A stretch of 64,000 bases of DNA from Cyanobacteria bacterium SIG29 (GCA_015152515.1 SUTV01000003.1:1-64000), one strand, 5' to 3'. Numbered from the stretch's first letter, positions 17,682 to 26,708 are shown. The notes: generated by a model from the sequence alone, not told the origin. Numbers and translations are program-made.

Positions 17682-18290
17682 ATGCAAAATAAATGTAAAT
17701 GGGGTGGAAAAAGAAAAGATGCAGGTAGAAAGAAAACCTGTTTAAAGAAAGTCCCATTCAATAGAAGAATTGATGAGAATATTTTAAATATTTTAAAAGA
17801 ATACGCTCAAAAGCACAATTTAACAGAAACACAAGCATTAGAAAGCGCAATATTATTACAAACAAATATAGATAAAAGAGGAGGAACTCAAATGAAAATA
17901 GCTATTCCAACATTAGAAGGAAATTTATGTGCCCACTTTGGACATTGTGAAACATTTTCTTTTGTAGATGTTAATTTAGAAACAAAAGAAATTTTAAACA
18001 TAGAAGAAAAATGTCCTGAAGAAGGGATTTCTTGCCAAAGCGCTAGCTGGCTAGCAGCACAAGGTGTAAATTTAGTTTTAGCAGGAGGAATGGGCGGAAG
18101 ACCAGTTGGAATTTTAGCTCAAAACGGAGTTGAAGTTGTTCTAGGCTGTCCAGAAATTGAAATCAAAGAAATTGTTAAATTATTTTTAGAAAACAGTATT
18201 GAATCAGGGGAAAATCCTTGTGGTGGAGAACATCATCATTGTGGCGGACACGATCATGAGCACCATCACCATTGCGGTGGACACCACTAA
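17682..18290 (+). CDS. Fusion: DNA-binding-like N-terminus, NifX-like cluster-binding domain, His-rich tail
   Basis: 202 residues from ATG 17682 (AAGGA upstream; TTG 17679 also possible). Residues 1-65 are basic: GGKRKDAGRKKT is AT-hook-like, then a likely helix-turn or ribbon-helix segment. Residues 71-170 are a dinitrogenase-cofactor (NifX/NifB C-terminal-like, PF02579-type) domain: MKIAIPTLEG, CAHFGHCETF, LAGGMGGRPVGIL. The last 25 residues are His/Cys/Gly-rich. Met71 is preceded by GAGGAGG 7 bases upstream, so a short 132-residue form is likely also made. No nitrogenase genes are present. Inference: a metal or Fe-S-responsive autoregulator. Confidence 0.8.
   Translation: MQNKCKWGGKRKDAGRKKTCLKKVPFNRRIDENILNILKEYAQKHNLTETQALESAILLQTNIDKRGGTQMKIAIPTLEGNLCAHFGHCETFSFVDVNLETKEILNIEEKCPEEGISCQSASWLAAQGVNLVLAGGMGGRPVGILAQNGVEVVLGCPEIEIKEIVKLFLENSIESGENPCGGEHHHCGGHDHEHHHHCGGHH
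17878..17894 (+). promoter_or_regulatory. Internal ribosome site and ATG in the NifX-like fusion
   Basis: GAGGAGG at 17878-17884, 7 bases before the in-frame ATG at 17892. It is better than the ribosome site of the upstream start. It would yield the NifX-like domain without the DNA-binding part. Confidence 0.7.
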
Positions 18291-18299
18291 ATAAAAATT

Positions 18300-18328
18300 A
18301 AACCCTGCATTTTGCAGGGTTTTTTTTA
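18300..18328 (+). terminator. Intrinsic terminator
   Basis: AACCCTGCA and TGCAGGGTT pair around TTT and are followed by eight T. Ends the NifX-like fusion gene. Confidence 0.9.
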
Positions 18329-18377
18329 TTAGGAGGGGGATTTTCGAGAGAACGAAAGGATATTTGTGAGAGACTAT

Positions 18378-18512
18378 TTAAAAAATTCCAGTTATTCCAT
18401 TAAAACCAACTATTAATAGAACCAATATTGTTAAAGCTAAAATATATTTGAATAACAATACAAAAAGTACAATTCCAATGCTTGTATAAAGTGTTTTTGA
18501 TATAGCTGTCAT
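18378..18512 (-). CDS. Small membrane protein, 44 residues
   Basis: A 44-codon frame on the minus strand (MTAISKTLYTSIGIVLFVLL...). One long hydrophobic stretch, perhaps two short helices broken by FKY, covers residues 11-36. TAGGAG sits 8 bases before the ATG, a better ribosome site than most genes here. It diverges from the secreted-repeat gene at 18685 across a short region holding an inverted repeat. It is the only gene candidate in 18291-18684. The function is unknown; size and hydrophobicity would also fit a small regulatory or toxin-like membrane peptide. Confidence 0.55.
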   Translation of the reverse strand: MTAISKTLYTSIGIVLFVLLFKYILALTILVLLIVGFNGITGIF

Positions 18513-18564
18513 ATTAATTTTCTCCTACCTTTTTTCTTGACAAAATTATTATATTTTTTAATTA

Positions 18565-18614
18565 TGACATTTTCGGTCGTATAAAATATTTTTTTCTTAC
18601 GACCATTTTTGACA
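18565..18614. promoter_or_regulatory. Inverted repeat between divergent small genes
   Basis: GGTCGTA (18575-18581) and TACGACC (18598-18604) are 16 bases apart. Both arms continue outwards as TGACA-type sequences (TGACATTTTC and ATTTTTGACA). A TATAAT at 18626-18631 lies downstream with no good -35 box, so this could be an activator or repressor site. Confidence 0.4.
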
Positions 18615-18684
18615 CAAACATTTTTTATAATATGAACAATAATTTAATTGATTCGTTATATTAATTAAGATGAAGGGACGTGTT

Positions 18685-18918
18685 ATGAAAAAGATTTTAG
18701 TATTATTAATGTTATTTGTTTTTGCAGGAAATGCTTTTGCAATAAATGTATATGATAAAAATGGGCACAAAACTGGCAGTTACAGAAAAACTTCAAGTGG
18801 CTATGACATAATAGATAGAAATGGACACAAAACAGGTTCATTAAGAAAAGATTTTTCTGGCAGAATTACAGAATATGACAGAAATGGGCACAGAGTAAAA
18901 ACTTATAGATATCCATAA
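18685..18918 (+). CDS. Small secreted protein with repeated YDxNGHKTG units
   Basis: 77 residues from ATG 18685 (AAGGG upstream; an in-frame ATG at 18670 is less likely). Signal peptide MKKILVLLMLFVFAGNAFA. The mature 58 residues hold three copies of a roughly 19-residue unit: YDKNGHKTGSYRK, IDRNGHKTGSLRK, YDRNGHRVKTYRY. The protein is very basic. The units look like short beta hairpins, reminiscent of YD-type or toxin_YwqK/MORN-like repeats, but they are not assigned. It has its own transcription unit ahead of the WYL regulator. Confidence 0.75.
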   Translation: MKKILVLLMLFVFAGNAFAINVYDKNGHKTGSYRKTSSGYDIIDRNGHKTGSLRKDFSGRITEYDRNGHRVKTYRYP

Positions 18919-18955
18919 ATAATATGCTAGAATATAAAAAAAAGGAAATGCAAAG

Positions 18956-19921
18956 ATGGAAAATAAACCTCGTTACTCTAGACTTTCAGACATAATAGAT
19001 TTAGCTACATTTATGCAAGCAAGCCCTATGGGTGTAACAATAAACGAAATAGCTCAAAGGTACGATGTATCAAGAAGAACAGCTGAAAGAATGAGAGATA
19101 GTTTAACTGCAATTTTTCCAACTGTGGATGAAATAGAATGTAACGACAACCAAAAGCACTGGGGATTTATAAATTACTCTATTAGCCACCTTATTTCCTT
19201 TGACGCAAAAGAAATCGGCAATCTTGAACAACTTTCAAGAAGAACAACAAATGCAGAATTAAAAGAAGAATTAAATAAAACAATTGAAAAATTAAAAGCA
19301 CTAAATCATAAAAATAAAACAACAATTGAAGAAAATATTGAAACTTATATGAAAACTGAAGGCTATGCTGTAAGACAAATGCCAAAGTTTAAAATAGATA
19401 TTAAAATTTTAGATATAATGCGAATAGCTTTGCAACAATCTAAAATGGTAGAATGTACATATCACGATAAACCTAGATTATTAGAGCCACTAGGGCTTAT
19501 TTATGGCGACAAAATCTATTTAGTTGCAAGAGAAAAAGCGAAAGGTGATGAAATTTATAATTATTACCTACACAAAATTACCGATTTAAAACTTACAGAT
19601 AAAGTCTTTGATAAATCAGATTTTAATTTGCAAGAATATACAAACCAATCTTTTGGCGTGTACCATGGTGAAATTTTAAATGTCAAACTGTCTTTTTCTC
19701 CTGAAATAGCACAAACAGCAAAAACATATAATTTCCATCCAACTCAAAAAATGAAAGAAGAAAATGATGGTTCTTTAACAGTTACTTTCAGAGCAAGTGG
19801 TGATAAAGAAATAATTTGGCATATATTTAAATGGGGTGCTGGTTGCAAAATTTTAGCACCTAAATCTCTTCAAGATGAATATCGAAAATATCTTCAAGAA
19901 AACATTAATAATTATAATTAA
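18956..19921 (+). CDS. WYL-domain transcriptional regulator
   Basis: 321 residues; AAGGAAA upstream. N-terminal helix-turn-helix of the DeoR/YafY type (ITINEIAQ-like VTINEIAQRYDVSRRTAER), then a linker and a WYL domain from about residue 150 (MVECTYHDKPRLLEPLGLIY, then DKIYLVARE). A WCX-like C-terminal extension follows. WYL proteins sense ligands or nucleic acids and control metabolism, DNA damage or defence genes. Its stop overlaps that of cstA, convergent. No target can be named. Confidence 0.88.
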   Translation: MENKPRYSRLSDIIDLATFMQASPMGVTINEIAQRYDVSRRTAERMRDSLTAIFPTVDEIECNDNQKHWGFINYSISHLISFDAKEIGNLEQLSRRTTNAELKEELNKTIEKLKALNHKNKTTIEENIETYMKTEGYAVRQMPKFKIDIKILDIMRIALQQSKMVECTYHDKPRLLEPLGLIYGDKIYLVAREKAKGDEIYNYYLHKITDLKLTDKVFDKSDFNLQEYTNQSFGVYHGEILNVKLSFSPEIAQTAKTYNFHPTQKMKEENDGSLTVTFRASGDKEIIWHIFKWGAGCKILAPKSLQDEYRKYLQENINNYN

Positions 19922-21354
19922 TTATTTTCTTTTGTATATTTCTTATAAAAAGCAACTATTACTATGATAGACATAGCTATTGCAAAAATAGTTGATATTT
20001 GAGCATTTAAATTCAAACCAACCTTTGCATTTGCAATAAAATTCATTGTTATAAAAGTCATAAACAATGCTGGCAAAAATGCCAATAAATAATTTTTCTT
20101 CTTTTTATATAAATATACTGAAGCTATTAAAAGAACTGGAACCGAAATTAGTTGATTGCAAAAAGTAAAATATCGCCAAACTATAAAGAACTTTTCATTA
20201 TCTAACTTTGCATAAACTAAAACACACAAAACTAAAATGATTAATGGAAAAGCAACTAAAATTCTATTTTTAATTTTCTTTTGTTCTATATTAAACGCTT
20301 CGGCAATAATCATTCTAGCCCCACGAAGAGCGGTATCTCCAGAAGTTATAGGTAAAACAATAACAGCCAAAACTACAATGATAGTGAGATATTCCGGCAC
20401 AAAAGTATCAGCAATAATATTCACAACATTAACTTTTCCAATCAAATTTTCAGGAACCAATCCATTTGAATATACATGCATAGCACCAGCCGCCCAAATC
20501 ATAGCAATTAATGATTCTAAACACATAGAACCATAAAATACAGTTTTAGCATCTTTTTCATTATTCAATGTTCTAGAAATAATAGTTGATTGTGTAGAAT
20601 GAAAACCAGATAATAAACCACAACTAACCGTCATAAAGAACATTGGAATCAACGCCATTTTATCTGGATGTTTGTTTAATTGTGAAAAATCAATTTCTTG
20701 TAACGCTACACCTTTAACTAAAAATCCACATAAAATCAAACCTGTACCAATTATTAATAATGCACCAAAAAACGGATATAATTTACCAATAATTTTATCA
20801 ACAGGAAACATAGTTGCAGTAATAAAATATATTAAAACTAAAGAATAAAGCATAACCATAATAGGATTAGAAAGTGAAAAATCAGTCACATTAAAACATT
20901 CATCTGCAATAACATCACCAGAAGAAAATAAAAATACGCCAGCCAACATCAATAACATAATAACTATTAGAACCAAGAAAAACTTATTAACATTTTTTCC
21001 TAGATATTTTTCAATCATGCCGGTAACTTGCGCACCTTTTGTACGAACAGAAATAATACCAGTTGCAAAATCATGAACACCACCCATCAAAACACAGCCA
21101 ATAGGAATTAATAAAAATGCAATTGGACCAAATAAAATACCCTGAATAGCCCCTAATATTGGTCCCATTCCAGCAATATTTAAAAGTTGAATAAGAAAAT
21201 TACGCCATTTTGACAAAGGAACATAATCAAATCCATCATAATTTGAATTTGCAGGAGTTGGTTCATCAGATATTTCAAAATTTTTAACTACAAATTTAGA
21301 ATAAAAGATATAACCAATTAATAAAATTAAAAGACCACTCAAAAAAGTAAACAT
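19918..21354 (-). CDS. cstA: CstA-family carbon starvation / peptide-pyruvate transporter
   Basis: 478 residues, about 12-13 membrane segments, GAGGAG before the ATG. Family features: FVPLSKW-like DYVPLSKWRNFLIQLLNIAG near residue 45, GPILGAIQGILFGP, GGVHDFATG and FHSTQSTIISR. It is shorter than E. coli CstA (about 700) but fits the short anaerobe-type branch. Members import pyruvate or peptides during starvation. Tail-to-tail with the WYL regulator gene, which is not evidence of regulation. Confidence 0.9.
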   Translation of the reverse strand: MFTFLSGLLILLIGYIFYSKFVVKNFEISDEPTPANSNYDGFDYVPLSKWRNFLIQLLNIAGMGPILGAIQGILFGPIAFLLIPIGCVLMGGVHDFATGIISVRTKGAQVTGMIEKYLGKNVNKFFLVLIVIMLLMLAGVFLFSSGDVIADECFNVTDFSLSNPIMVMLYSLVLIYFITATMFPVDKIIGKLYPFFGALLIIGTGLILCGFLVKGVALQEIDFSQLNKHPDKMALIPMFFMTVSCGLLSGFHSTQSTIISRTLNNEKDAKTVFYGSMCLESLIAMIWAAGAMHVYSNGLVPENLIGKVNVVNIIADTFVPEYLTIIVVLAVIVLPITSGDTALRGARMIIAEAFNIEQKKIKNRILVAFPLIILVLCVLVYAKLDNEKFFIVWRYFTFCNQLISVPVLLIASVYLYKKKKNYLLAFLPALFMTFITMNFIANAKVGLNLNAQISTIFAIAMSIIVIVAFYKKYTKENN

Positions 21355-21451
21355 AATTTTCTCCTCATAAAAAAATTATACAACTTTTTTGAAAATTCCA
21401 AATAAAAAGCAAGACTTTATTTTGCCATTCTTACAAAATAAATTATTATAT

Positions 21452-22426
21452 TTATTCTTGGCTAATATTTTTCATCACTTCAATAGATTTTTTATATAAT
21501 TGTATGCGAGTCAAAGAACGAGGACTATCAAGACCAAGACACATTTTAAACGCTTTATTTTCATTTTGATATGCTTCTATCTCTTTTTCAAAATTATTTA
21601 TTGCTATATCAAAGAATAATTTCTTATCTATTTGAATACCTTGCTCTTCTTCAATATTTTTAATTCCAACTGCTATTTTTTCGTTAATATATTCTTCAAA
21701 GTCCGTAATTTTATTTTTTCTACACAACCAATCAAACATATCATTTTTGCCCATTTGCAAACGATTAAACGCAAGCTCTTCATACTGAGCTAAAGTATCT
21801 ATGAATGGTCTAGCTATGCTTTCTTCCAGAGCATGAACAGTAGCAGAAACAACACTTACCTGATTTAACGCTTCATCAATATCAGATTTATTTTTTTGAA
21901 TATAAGAATTAAATATGCCTAATTGAGTTGCATTTTCACAATCATATTGAAGAACATGAGTAAACTCATGAACAGAGTTAACAAATACCCATATATTTCC
22001 AAGCTCTTCTTTTAAAGTTTCAGTTCTAACATAGAAATTTCTATTTTGTTTTGGAATAAAAAGTTTATTTTCAGAACTATTATATGTTAATTCAACAGAA
22101 TAAAGTCCTTGAAGACTTTTTGAAAATAACAATTCTTTTGGTGCTTGATTTAAAGGTTTAACTTTTACATTTTTAGAATATTTTGAAATCGAACTTGAAA
22201 TATCTGAAATTGAAAATTTTGGAGAATTTAATTTTGTACTTAAATCCTTCATAAAAGAATCAACTTTTTGCTGACGAAGTTCAGCATTTGATAAAGCAGT
22301 AAAAGAAACATTTTTGGATTTTATAAAACAATCAGAAGCAGGTTGATTAAAAATAAAGCCTACTTCAGCTTTATTATTTGAACTTACTTGATTTTGACTA
22401 TAAAAATTTATGGGATTAATGTTCAT
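21452..22426 (-). CDS. Predicted zinc metalloprotease-like protein (HEFTH) with N-terminal tag
   Basis: 324 residues. It begins MNINPINFYSQNQ and has SFTAL near residue 41, like the N-termini of two other proteins in this window. Near residue 155 is VHEFTHVLQY, a HExxH zinc motif followed by ATVHALEES, a possible source of a third ligand. The rest is helical with no signal peptide or membrane segment. Glu and both His are intact, so activity is plausible. The family was not recognised. It may be exported by a non-Sec route, but that is inference. Ribosome site weak. Confidence 0.65.
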   Translation of the reverse strand: MNINPINFYSQNQVSSNNKAEVGFIFNQPASDCFIKSKNVSFTALSNAELRQQKVDSFMKDLSTKLNSPKFSISDISSSISKYSKNVKVKPLNQAPKELLFSKSLQGLYSVELTYNSSENKLFIPKQNRNFYVRTETLKEELGNIWVFVNSVHEFTHVLQYDCENATQLGIFNSYIQKNKSDIDEALNQVSVVSATVHALEESIARPFIDTLAQYEELAFNRLQMGKNDMFDWLCRKNKITDFEEYINEKIAVGIKNIEEEQGIQIDKKLFFDIAINNFEKEIEAYQNENKAFKMCLGLDSPRSLTRIQLYKKSIEVMKNISQE

Positions 22427-22484
22427 ATATACAACTCCAATTGTATAAAGCCCATAATTTATTTTTTTGCTGATTTAAAATTTT

Positions 22485-23372
22485 CTATTTTTTAACAAAC
22501 CTATCTCTTAAAATTATAAGCAAAACACCTGTAATTATTAAGATAATACCTAAAGCGCTATTTAATGATAAAACCTCACCAAATAACAACAAGCCAAAGA
22601 AAATTGCAGTTAATGGTTCCAATGCGCCTAAAATAGCTGTTGTTGTTGGACCAATTAATCTTATAGCCACATTAATTGTTTCAATAGAAATTATTGTTGG
22701 GAATATCGCAAGCCCTATTGTACAAGCTAAAACTTGCCAGTTATTTATAGATTGCAATTTTGTACAAAAATCAAGATTAAAAGCAAAAACTAAAACTCCA
22801 AATGACATTACATAAAAAGTCAGTTTTTCATATTTAATTTTCTTAATTGGTTCTAAATTCTTCACTAAAATAATATAAATCGCATACACTAAAGCCGAAG
22901 CCAATACCCATAAAACACCTGTTAAATTCAAAATCCCATTTATTCCACCATTAAGTAAAAATATTCCCAATAAGGCTATAAACATTGCAGATATTGAAGT
23001 TTTATTCAATTTTTCTTTAAAAAATATTGTAGAAATCAAAGCCACCATTATTGGATAAACAAACAAAATAGTACACGCTATTCCAGAATCTAAATATTTA
23101 AAAGACTCAAATAATGTAATAGAAGATAACGAGAATAATACAGCCATCACCGCTATACAAAAAAATTCTTTTAAAGTTAATTTTAAACTAACTTTTTTAA
23201 AAAATTTTAAACAAAACCCATAGATTATAGCTGCAAAAAGGTATCGATAAAATAGAATTGAATTTGTTTCCATACCCAATTTATACATTGGCAAGGCAAA
23301 AAGAGGATTTGTTCCATAGCTAATTGAGGCTAGTGCACCGTTTATAAAACCTTTAAACTTGTATTTTTTCAT
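22485..23372 (-). CDS. DMT-superfamily transporter (EamA)
   Basis: 295 residues in ten membrane segments made of two EamA halves, with LEPLTAIFFGLLLFGE in the second half as in most EamA proteins. These export amino acids, sugars or other metabolites; the substrate cannot be told. The start is at MKKYKFKGF with no clear ribosome site. It lies on the same strand as crcB upstream, 59 bases apart. Confidence 0.87.
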   Translation of the reverse strand: MKKYKFKGFINGALASISYGTNPLFALPMYKLGMETNSILFYRYLFAAIIYGFCLKFFKKVSLKLTLKEFFCIAVMAVLFSLSSITLFESFKYLDSGIACTILFVYPIMVALISTIFFKEKLNKTSISAMFIALLGIFLLNGGINGILNLTGVLWVLASALVYAIYIILVKNLEPIKKIKYEKLTFYVMSFGVLVFAFNLDFCTKLQSINNWQVLACTIGLAIFPTIISIETINVAIRLIGPTTTAILGALEPLTAIFFGLLLFGEVLSLNSALGIILIITGVLLIILRDRFVKK

Positions 23373-23431
23373 AGAAAAATTATATTACAAAAATCTACTT
23401 TAATAGGTATGTTTAATTTTAGCTTGAGACA

Positions 23432-23800
23432 CTAAAACATACGACCAAGCCCAATTCCCAAAAGCACAGCAACAACAGATAATACAACAGAAAGTATTGC
23501 ATAAACTATTGCAGTAATAGGAAAAGATTCTTGAATTAAAACAACTTCAAGAGCCAAAGCTGATAATGTTGAAAGCCCACCACAAAAACCACAAGTTAAA
23601 GCAAGTTTTATGTGAGGAGGAATACTTGTTTTACTTTGAAAATACGCATAACAAATACCAATAATAAAACACGCGACCATATTAACAGCCAATGTCGCAA
23701 AAGGCATATGGTGTAATTTAAAACCACAAAGTAATCCTGCAAAATATCTCAATACAGAACCAATTCCACCACCAATAAATATCGCTATTACATTTAACAT
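23432..23800 (-). CDS. crcB: Fluoride channel FluC/CrcB
   Basis: About 122 residues from the ATG at 23800 (MLNVIAIFIGGGIGSVLRYF); an in-frame ATG at 23818 lacks support. Four membrane helices, with the family signature GFCGGLSTLSAL and GGxxGxxxRY near the start. It exports F- as an antiparallel dimer. There is one copy only, so it would be a homodimer. No fluoride riboswitch was visible in the short upstream gap. Confidence 0.9.
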   Translation of the reverse strand: MLNVIAIFIGGGIGSVLRYFAGLLCGFKLHHMPFATLAVNMVACFIIGICYAYFQSKTSIPPHIKLALTCGFCGGLSTLSALALEVVLIQESFPITAIVYAILSVVLSVVAVLLGIGLGRMF

Positions 23801-23872
23801 AACCAAATTATAATACAAAATCTTTTTTAAGATAAATACAATATGGTATTATTAAAAAAAGAGGAGCGTGTT

Positions 23873-25210
23873 ATGAACAAGATAATAAAACTATTAATTT
23901 TATTCCTAATATTTGCAATCAGTAATATGCAAAGTTATGCGCTAGATAATATTCAAAAAGAAGAATTTGTAAAACAATTAATGGAATATTCATTAATTCT
24001 TTCCAAAGATAATAAAGTTACAACAAGCAAAGAACATGATTTAAAACCGTTATTAAATAACTTGGATAATTCTAACTTAGAAAACGCTTATGCATTTGAC
24101 AAAACAGTAGGTAGAGCAGCAGCGTGGCTTTATGTTTATGGAAATGCAAAATATGTTTATGCTGATACAATTTCAAAACCAGCAATTAAAATTTTAGAAA
24201 AACATAATATTAAATATGAATACAAAAATTTAGTTTCAGAAATTCCAAATAAAAATAAAACCGATATTTGTCCATTTGAAAAATTAATTAAAAATGTAAA
24301 AGATGAAACAACTGCTTATGGTTTAATTTATGCAAAAACATATCCTGATACTTCTATTGTTTATTTCACTCCGAATATAACAGAAGAAAATCTAGTTAAA
24401 ATATATAAAACTCTAAATAGAGATTTAGCTGGAAATGTTGCAATAAAAGTTCATTCTGGCGAACCAAACGGGAAACACTTTTTACAACCTGAATTTATGA
24501 AAGATTTAGTTCATTATGTAAAAGGAACAATTGTAGAATGCAACACTGCATACGCAGGCAGAAGAATAAAAACTGAAGACCATAAAAAAGTTATGGAAGA
24601 ACACGGTTTTACTAAAATCGCCAAAACTGACATTATGGACGAAGATGGAGAAATGGAATTGTTAATTCCAGATGGAAAACAAATAAAAGTGAATTATGTA
24701 GGTTCACACTTAAAAAATTATGATTCAATGCTTGTTTTATCACACTTTAAAGGACATCAAATGGGTGGTTTTGGCGGAGCGTTGAAAAATATTTCAATAG
24801 GTATCGCTTCATCACACGGCAAAGCATATATTCATGGTGCTGGCGAAGTTGAAAAATTGTGGACTTGCGAACAAAATAAATTCTTAGAAGCTATGGCAGA
24901 TGCGTCAAAATCAATAGTTGACTTTTTCAAAAACAACATTGCATACATTAATGTAATGGCTAATTTATCAATAGATTGTGATTGTAATGGTCACCCAACA
25001 CCTCCTGAAATGGCAGATATAGGTATTTTAGCCTCTTTAGACCCAGTAGCACTTGATAAAGCTTGTGTTGACTTGGTTTACAACTCAAACGACGAAGGCA
25101 AAAAATCATTAATAAAAAGAATAGAATCAAGAAATGGCACTCATATTCTAACAAGTGCTGAAGATTTAAAAATTGGTACAACAAAATATAAACTTATAGA
25201 ATTAAAATAA
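23873..25210 (+). CDS. Secreted DUF1893-DUF362 fusion protein
   Basis: 445 residues from ATG 23873 (GAGGAG upstream; a frame extension to 23843 is not needed). Signal peptide to about residue 25. Residues 30-135 match DUF1893: FDKTVGRAAAWLYVYG, YADTISKPAIKILEKH and KTDICPFEKLI, normally a stand-alone cytosolic protein. Residues 145-440 match DUF362 (FKGHQMGGFGGALKNISIG, ASLDPVALDKACVDLVY), often found with Fe-S domains; here Cys occurs in SIDCDCNGH. Function is unknown for both. The export signal on a DUF1893-DUF362 fusion is unusual. Ends at an intrinsic terminator. Confidence 0.82.
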   Translation: MNKIIKLLILFLIFAISNMQSYALDNIQKEEFVKQLMEYSLILSKDNKVTTSKEHDLKPLLNNLDNSNLENAYAFDKTVGRAAAWLYVYGNAKYVYADTISKPAIKILEKHNIKYEYKNLVSEIPNKNKTDICPFEKLIKNVKDETTAYGLIYAKTYPDTSIVYFTPNITEENLVKIYKTLNRDLAGNVAIKVHSGEPNGKHFLQPEFMKDLVHYVKGTIVECNTAYAGRRIKTEDHKKVMEEHGFTKIAKTDIMDEDGEMELLIPDGKQIKVNYVGSHLKNYDSMLVLSHFKGHQMGGFGGALKNISIGIASSHGKAYIHGAGEVEKLWTCEQNKFLEAMADASKSIVDFFKNNIAYINVMANLSIDCDCNGHPTPPEMADIGILASLDPVALDKACVDLVYNSNDEGKKSLIKRIESRNGTHILTSAEDLKIGTTKYKLIELK

Positions 25211-25228
25211 ACCTTTTTATGTTCATAC

Positions 25229-25272
25229 TAAAAGCTTTAGACACTTTTTACTCGTGTTTAAAGCTTTTTTAA
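25229..25272 (+). terminator. Intrinsic terminator
   Basis: AAAGCTTTAGACAC pairs with GTGTTTAAAGCTTT (one mismatch) and is followed by a T-run, after the DUF1893-DUF362 gene. Confidence 0.75.
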
Positions 25273-25352
25273 TTTTCAATTGAATATTATGTCCATTTTT
25301 GTCGCACTTATATTTCATAATAAAAATATTGAAATAAGATAGGAGCAAAAAA

Positions 25353-25940
25353 ATGGACGAAGTTAGATTACTAATTAAAGGCAAAGAACGTGAAACATAT
25401 TCAATTCACTATTCTTGTAATGGTTTTTATTATGGAGATTCAGTAGCACCAACTATTTGTGCTATTGCTATGACAAATTTAAAAACTTTAGATAAACACG
25501 TTTTTGCCTTGCATAATTACATAAATGAAGGCAAATGTTTGATAGAGGCAGAAAAACAGCTTTTAACAGATTTTGCAAATTTCTTTAATAAACTGAAAAA
25601 TCCAATACTTATGCACTGGAAAATGGATAATTTAGAATATGGGTTTAAAGCAATTGTAGCAAGATGTGAAAACTATGGCATTTACGACATTTCTTTCAGC
25701 GAAACTAAAAATATAAACCTAGATAATTATTTTTACAGAGGTTTACATGCGACATTGGAATTTTATAAATGCAGTTCTTTAGATATTTTAGGTGGCAAAG
25801 ATGAAATCATTTGTTTTAATAAAAGAAATTTTAATGCTGTTAAATTATCAACTATTGCAAAGTCCGTAGGACTTGTAAACTTAATAAATTATGCAATAAA
25901 AAATGGCATTGATTTTAATACAAAAGAAGAGGATGAATAA
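25353..25940 (+). CDS. Conserved-looking hypothetical protein, 195 residues
   Basis: 195 residues, AGGAGC before the ATG. Soluble alpha/beta protein with no signal. A mid segment (LLTDFANFFNKLKNPILMHW then YGFKAI) faintly resembles RNase H-fold proteins that predict a strand ending in HW, but catalytic acids were not identified and this is only a hint. It has its own leader and is followed by tdk after 150 bases. No function is proposed. Confidence 0.7.
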   Translation: MDEVRLLIKGKERETYSIHYSCNGFYYGDSVAPTICAIAMTNLKTLDKHVFALHNYINEGKCLIEAEKQLLTDFANFFNKLKNPILMHWKMDNLEYGFKAIVARCENYGIYDISFSETKNINLDNYFYRGLHATLEFYKCSSLDILGGKDEIICFNKRNFNAVKLSTIAKSVGLVNLINYAIKNGIDFNTKEEDE

Positions 25941-26017
25941 AGATTTCCTTTATTAAAAAACCTATAAATAAATCAGTTTATATAAATACACACTTGCACG
26001 CAAAAGCATTCAAACCA

Positions 26018-26026
26018 TGTTATAAT
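26018..26026 (+). promoter_or_regulatory. Extended -10 promoter for tdk
   Basis: TGTTATAAT, an extended -10 element, about 65 bases before the GTG of tdk. No good -35 box. The leader holds a small hairpin (TTGCAT / ATGCAA). Confidence 0.5.
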
Positions 26027-26090
26027 CGTGGTCGAAGGTTGCATTTTAAGTTATGCAATAAATATATAGAAATTATCGGGGAAGAGAATA

Positions 26091-26708
26091 GTGCAGGGAT
26101 ATTGTTTTGAATTAATTACAGGACCAATGAGTTGCGGTAAAACAGAAGAACTTTTAAGACGAATAAAAAGATGCATTATTGCTCGTAAAAAAGTAAAAGT
26201 TATTTCTCCTCAAATTGATACAAGAGAACAAGGTGACTATATAAAATCTAGAAATGGTTTATGGCTAGACGCTGTAAAAGTAAAAGATTCTATGCAAATT
26301 TTAAGCGTAGTTAGTGACGACGATACAATTGTAGCCATAGACGAATTACAGTTTTTTGACTCTAATATAGTAAAAGTTATTGAAACATTAATGGCACAAG
26401 GCAAAAAGGTTATTGGAACAGGATTAGAACTAGATTTCAAAGGTGATACATTTGGTTCAATGCCACAATTAATGTGTATAGCAACAACAGTAGATAAACT
26501 TCACGCAGTTTGTATGAAATGCGGTTCAGACCACGCAACAAGAACTCAACGTTTAATTGACGGCAAACCTGCAGATAAAAATTCACCATTAATTATGATT
26601 GGTGGAGATGAAACATACGAAGCTCGTTGTATAAAATGCTGGGAACTTCCAGACGCAAAATCAGAAGAGAAAAAATCTAACGTTCTTAAATTTTTATCAA
26701 GAAGTTAA
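26091..26708 (+). CDS. tdk: Thymidine kinase (type II)
   Basis: 205 residues from a GTG start (GGGGAAGAG upstream). Phosphorylates thymidine for salvage. P-loop GPMSCGKTEELLRR at residue 11, Walker B/catalytic AIDELQFF near 85, and two Cys pairs (CMKCG, CIKCW) of the zinc lasso domain. Length and order match bacterial TK1-like enzymes. Confidence 0.93.
   Translation: MQGYCFELITGPMSCGKTEELLRRIKRCIIARKKVKVISPQIDTREQGDYIKSRNGLWLDAVKVKDSMQILSVVSDDDTIVAIDELQFFDSNIVKVIETLMAQGKKVIGTGLELDFKGDTFGSMPQLMCIATTVDKLHAVCMKCGSDHATRTQRLIDGKPADKNSPLIMIGGDETYEARCIKCWELPDAKSEEKKSNVLKFLSRS

Noticed and set aside
17682-18290. Nitrogenase cofactor assembly gene
   Set aside because: Only the NifX-like domain is present; no nif genes are in the window, and the family has many non-nitrogenase members.
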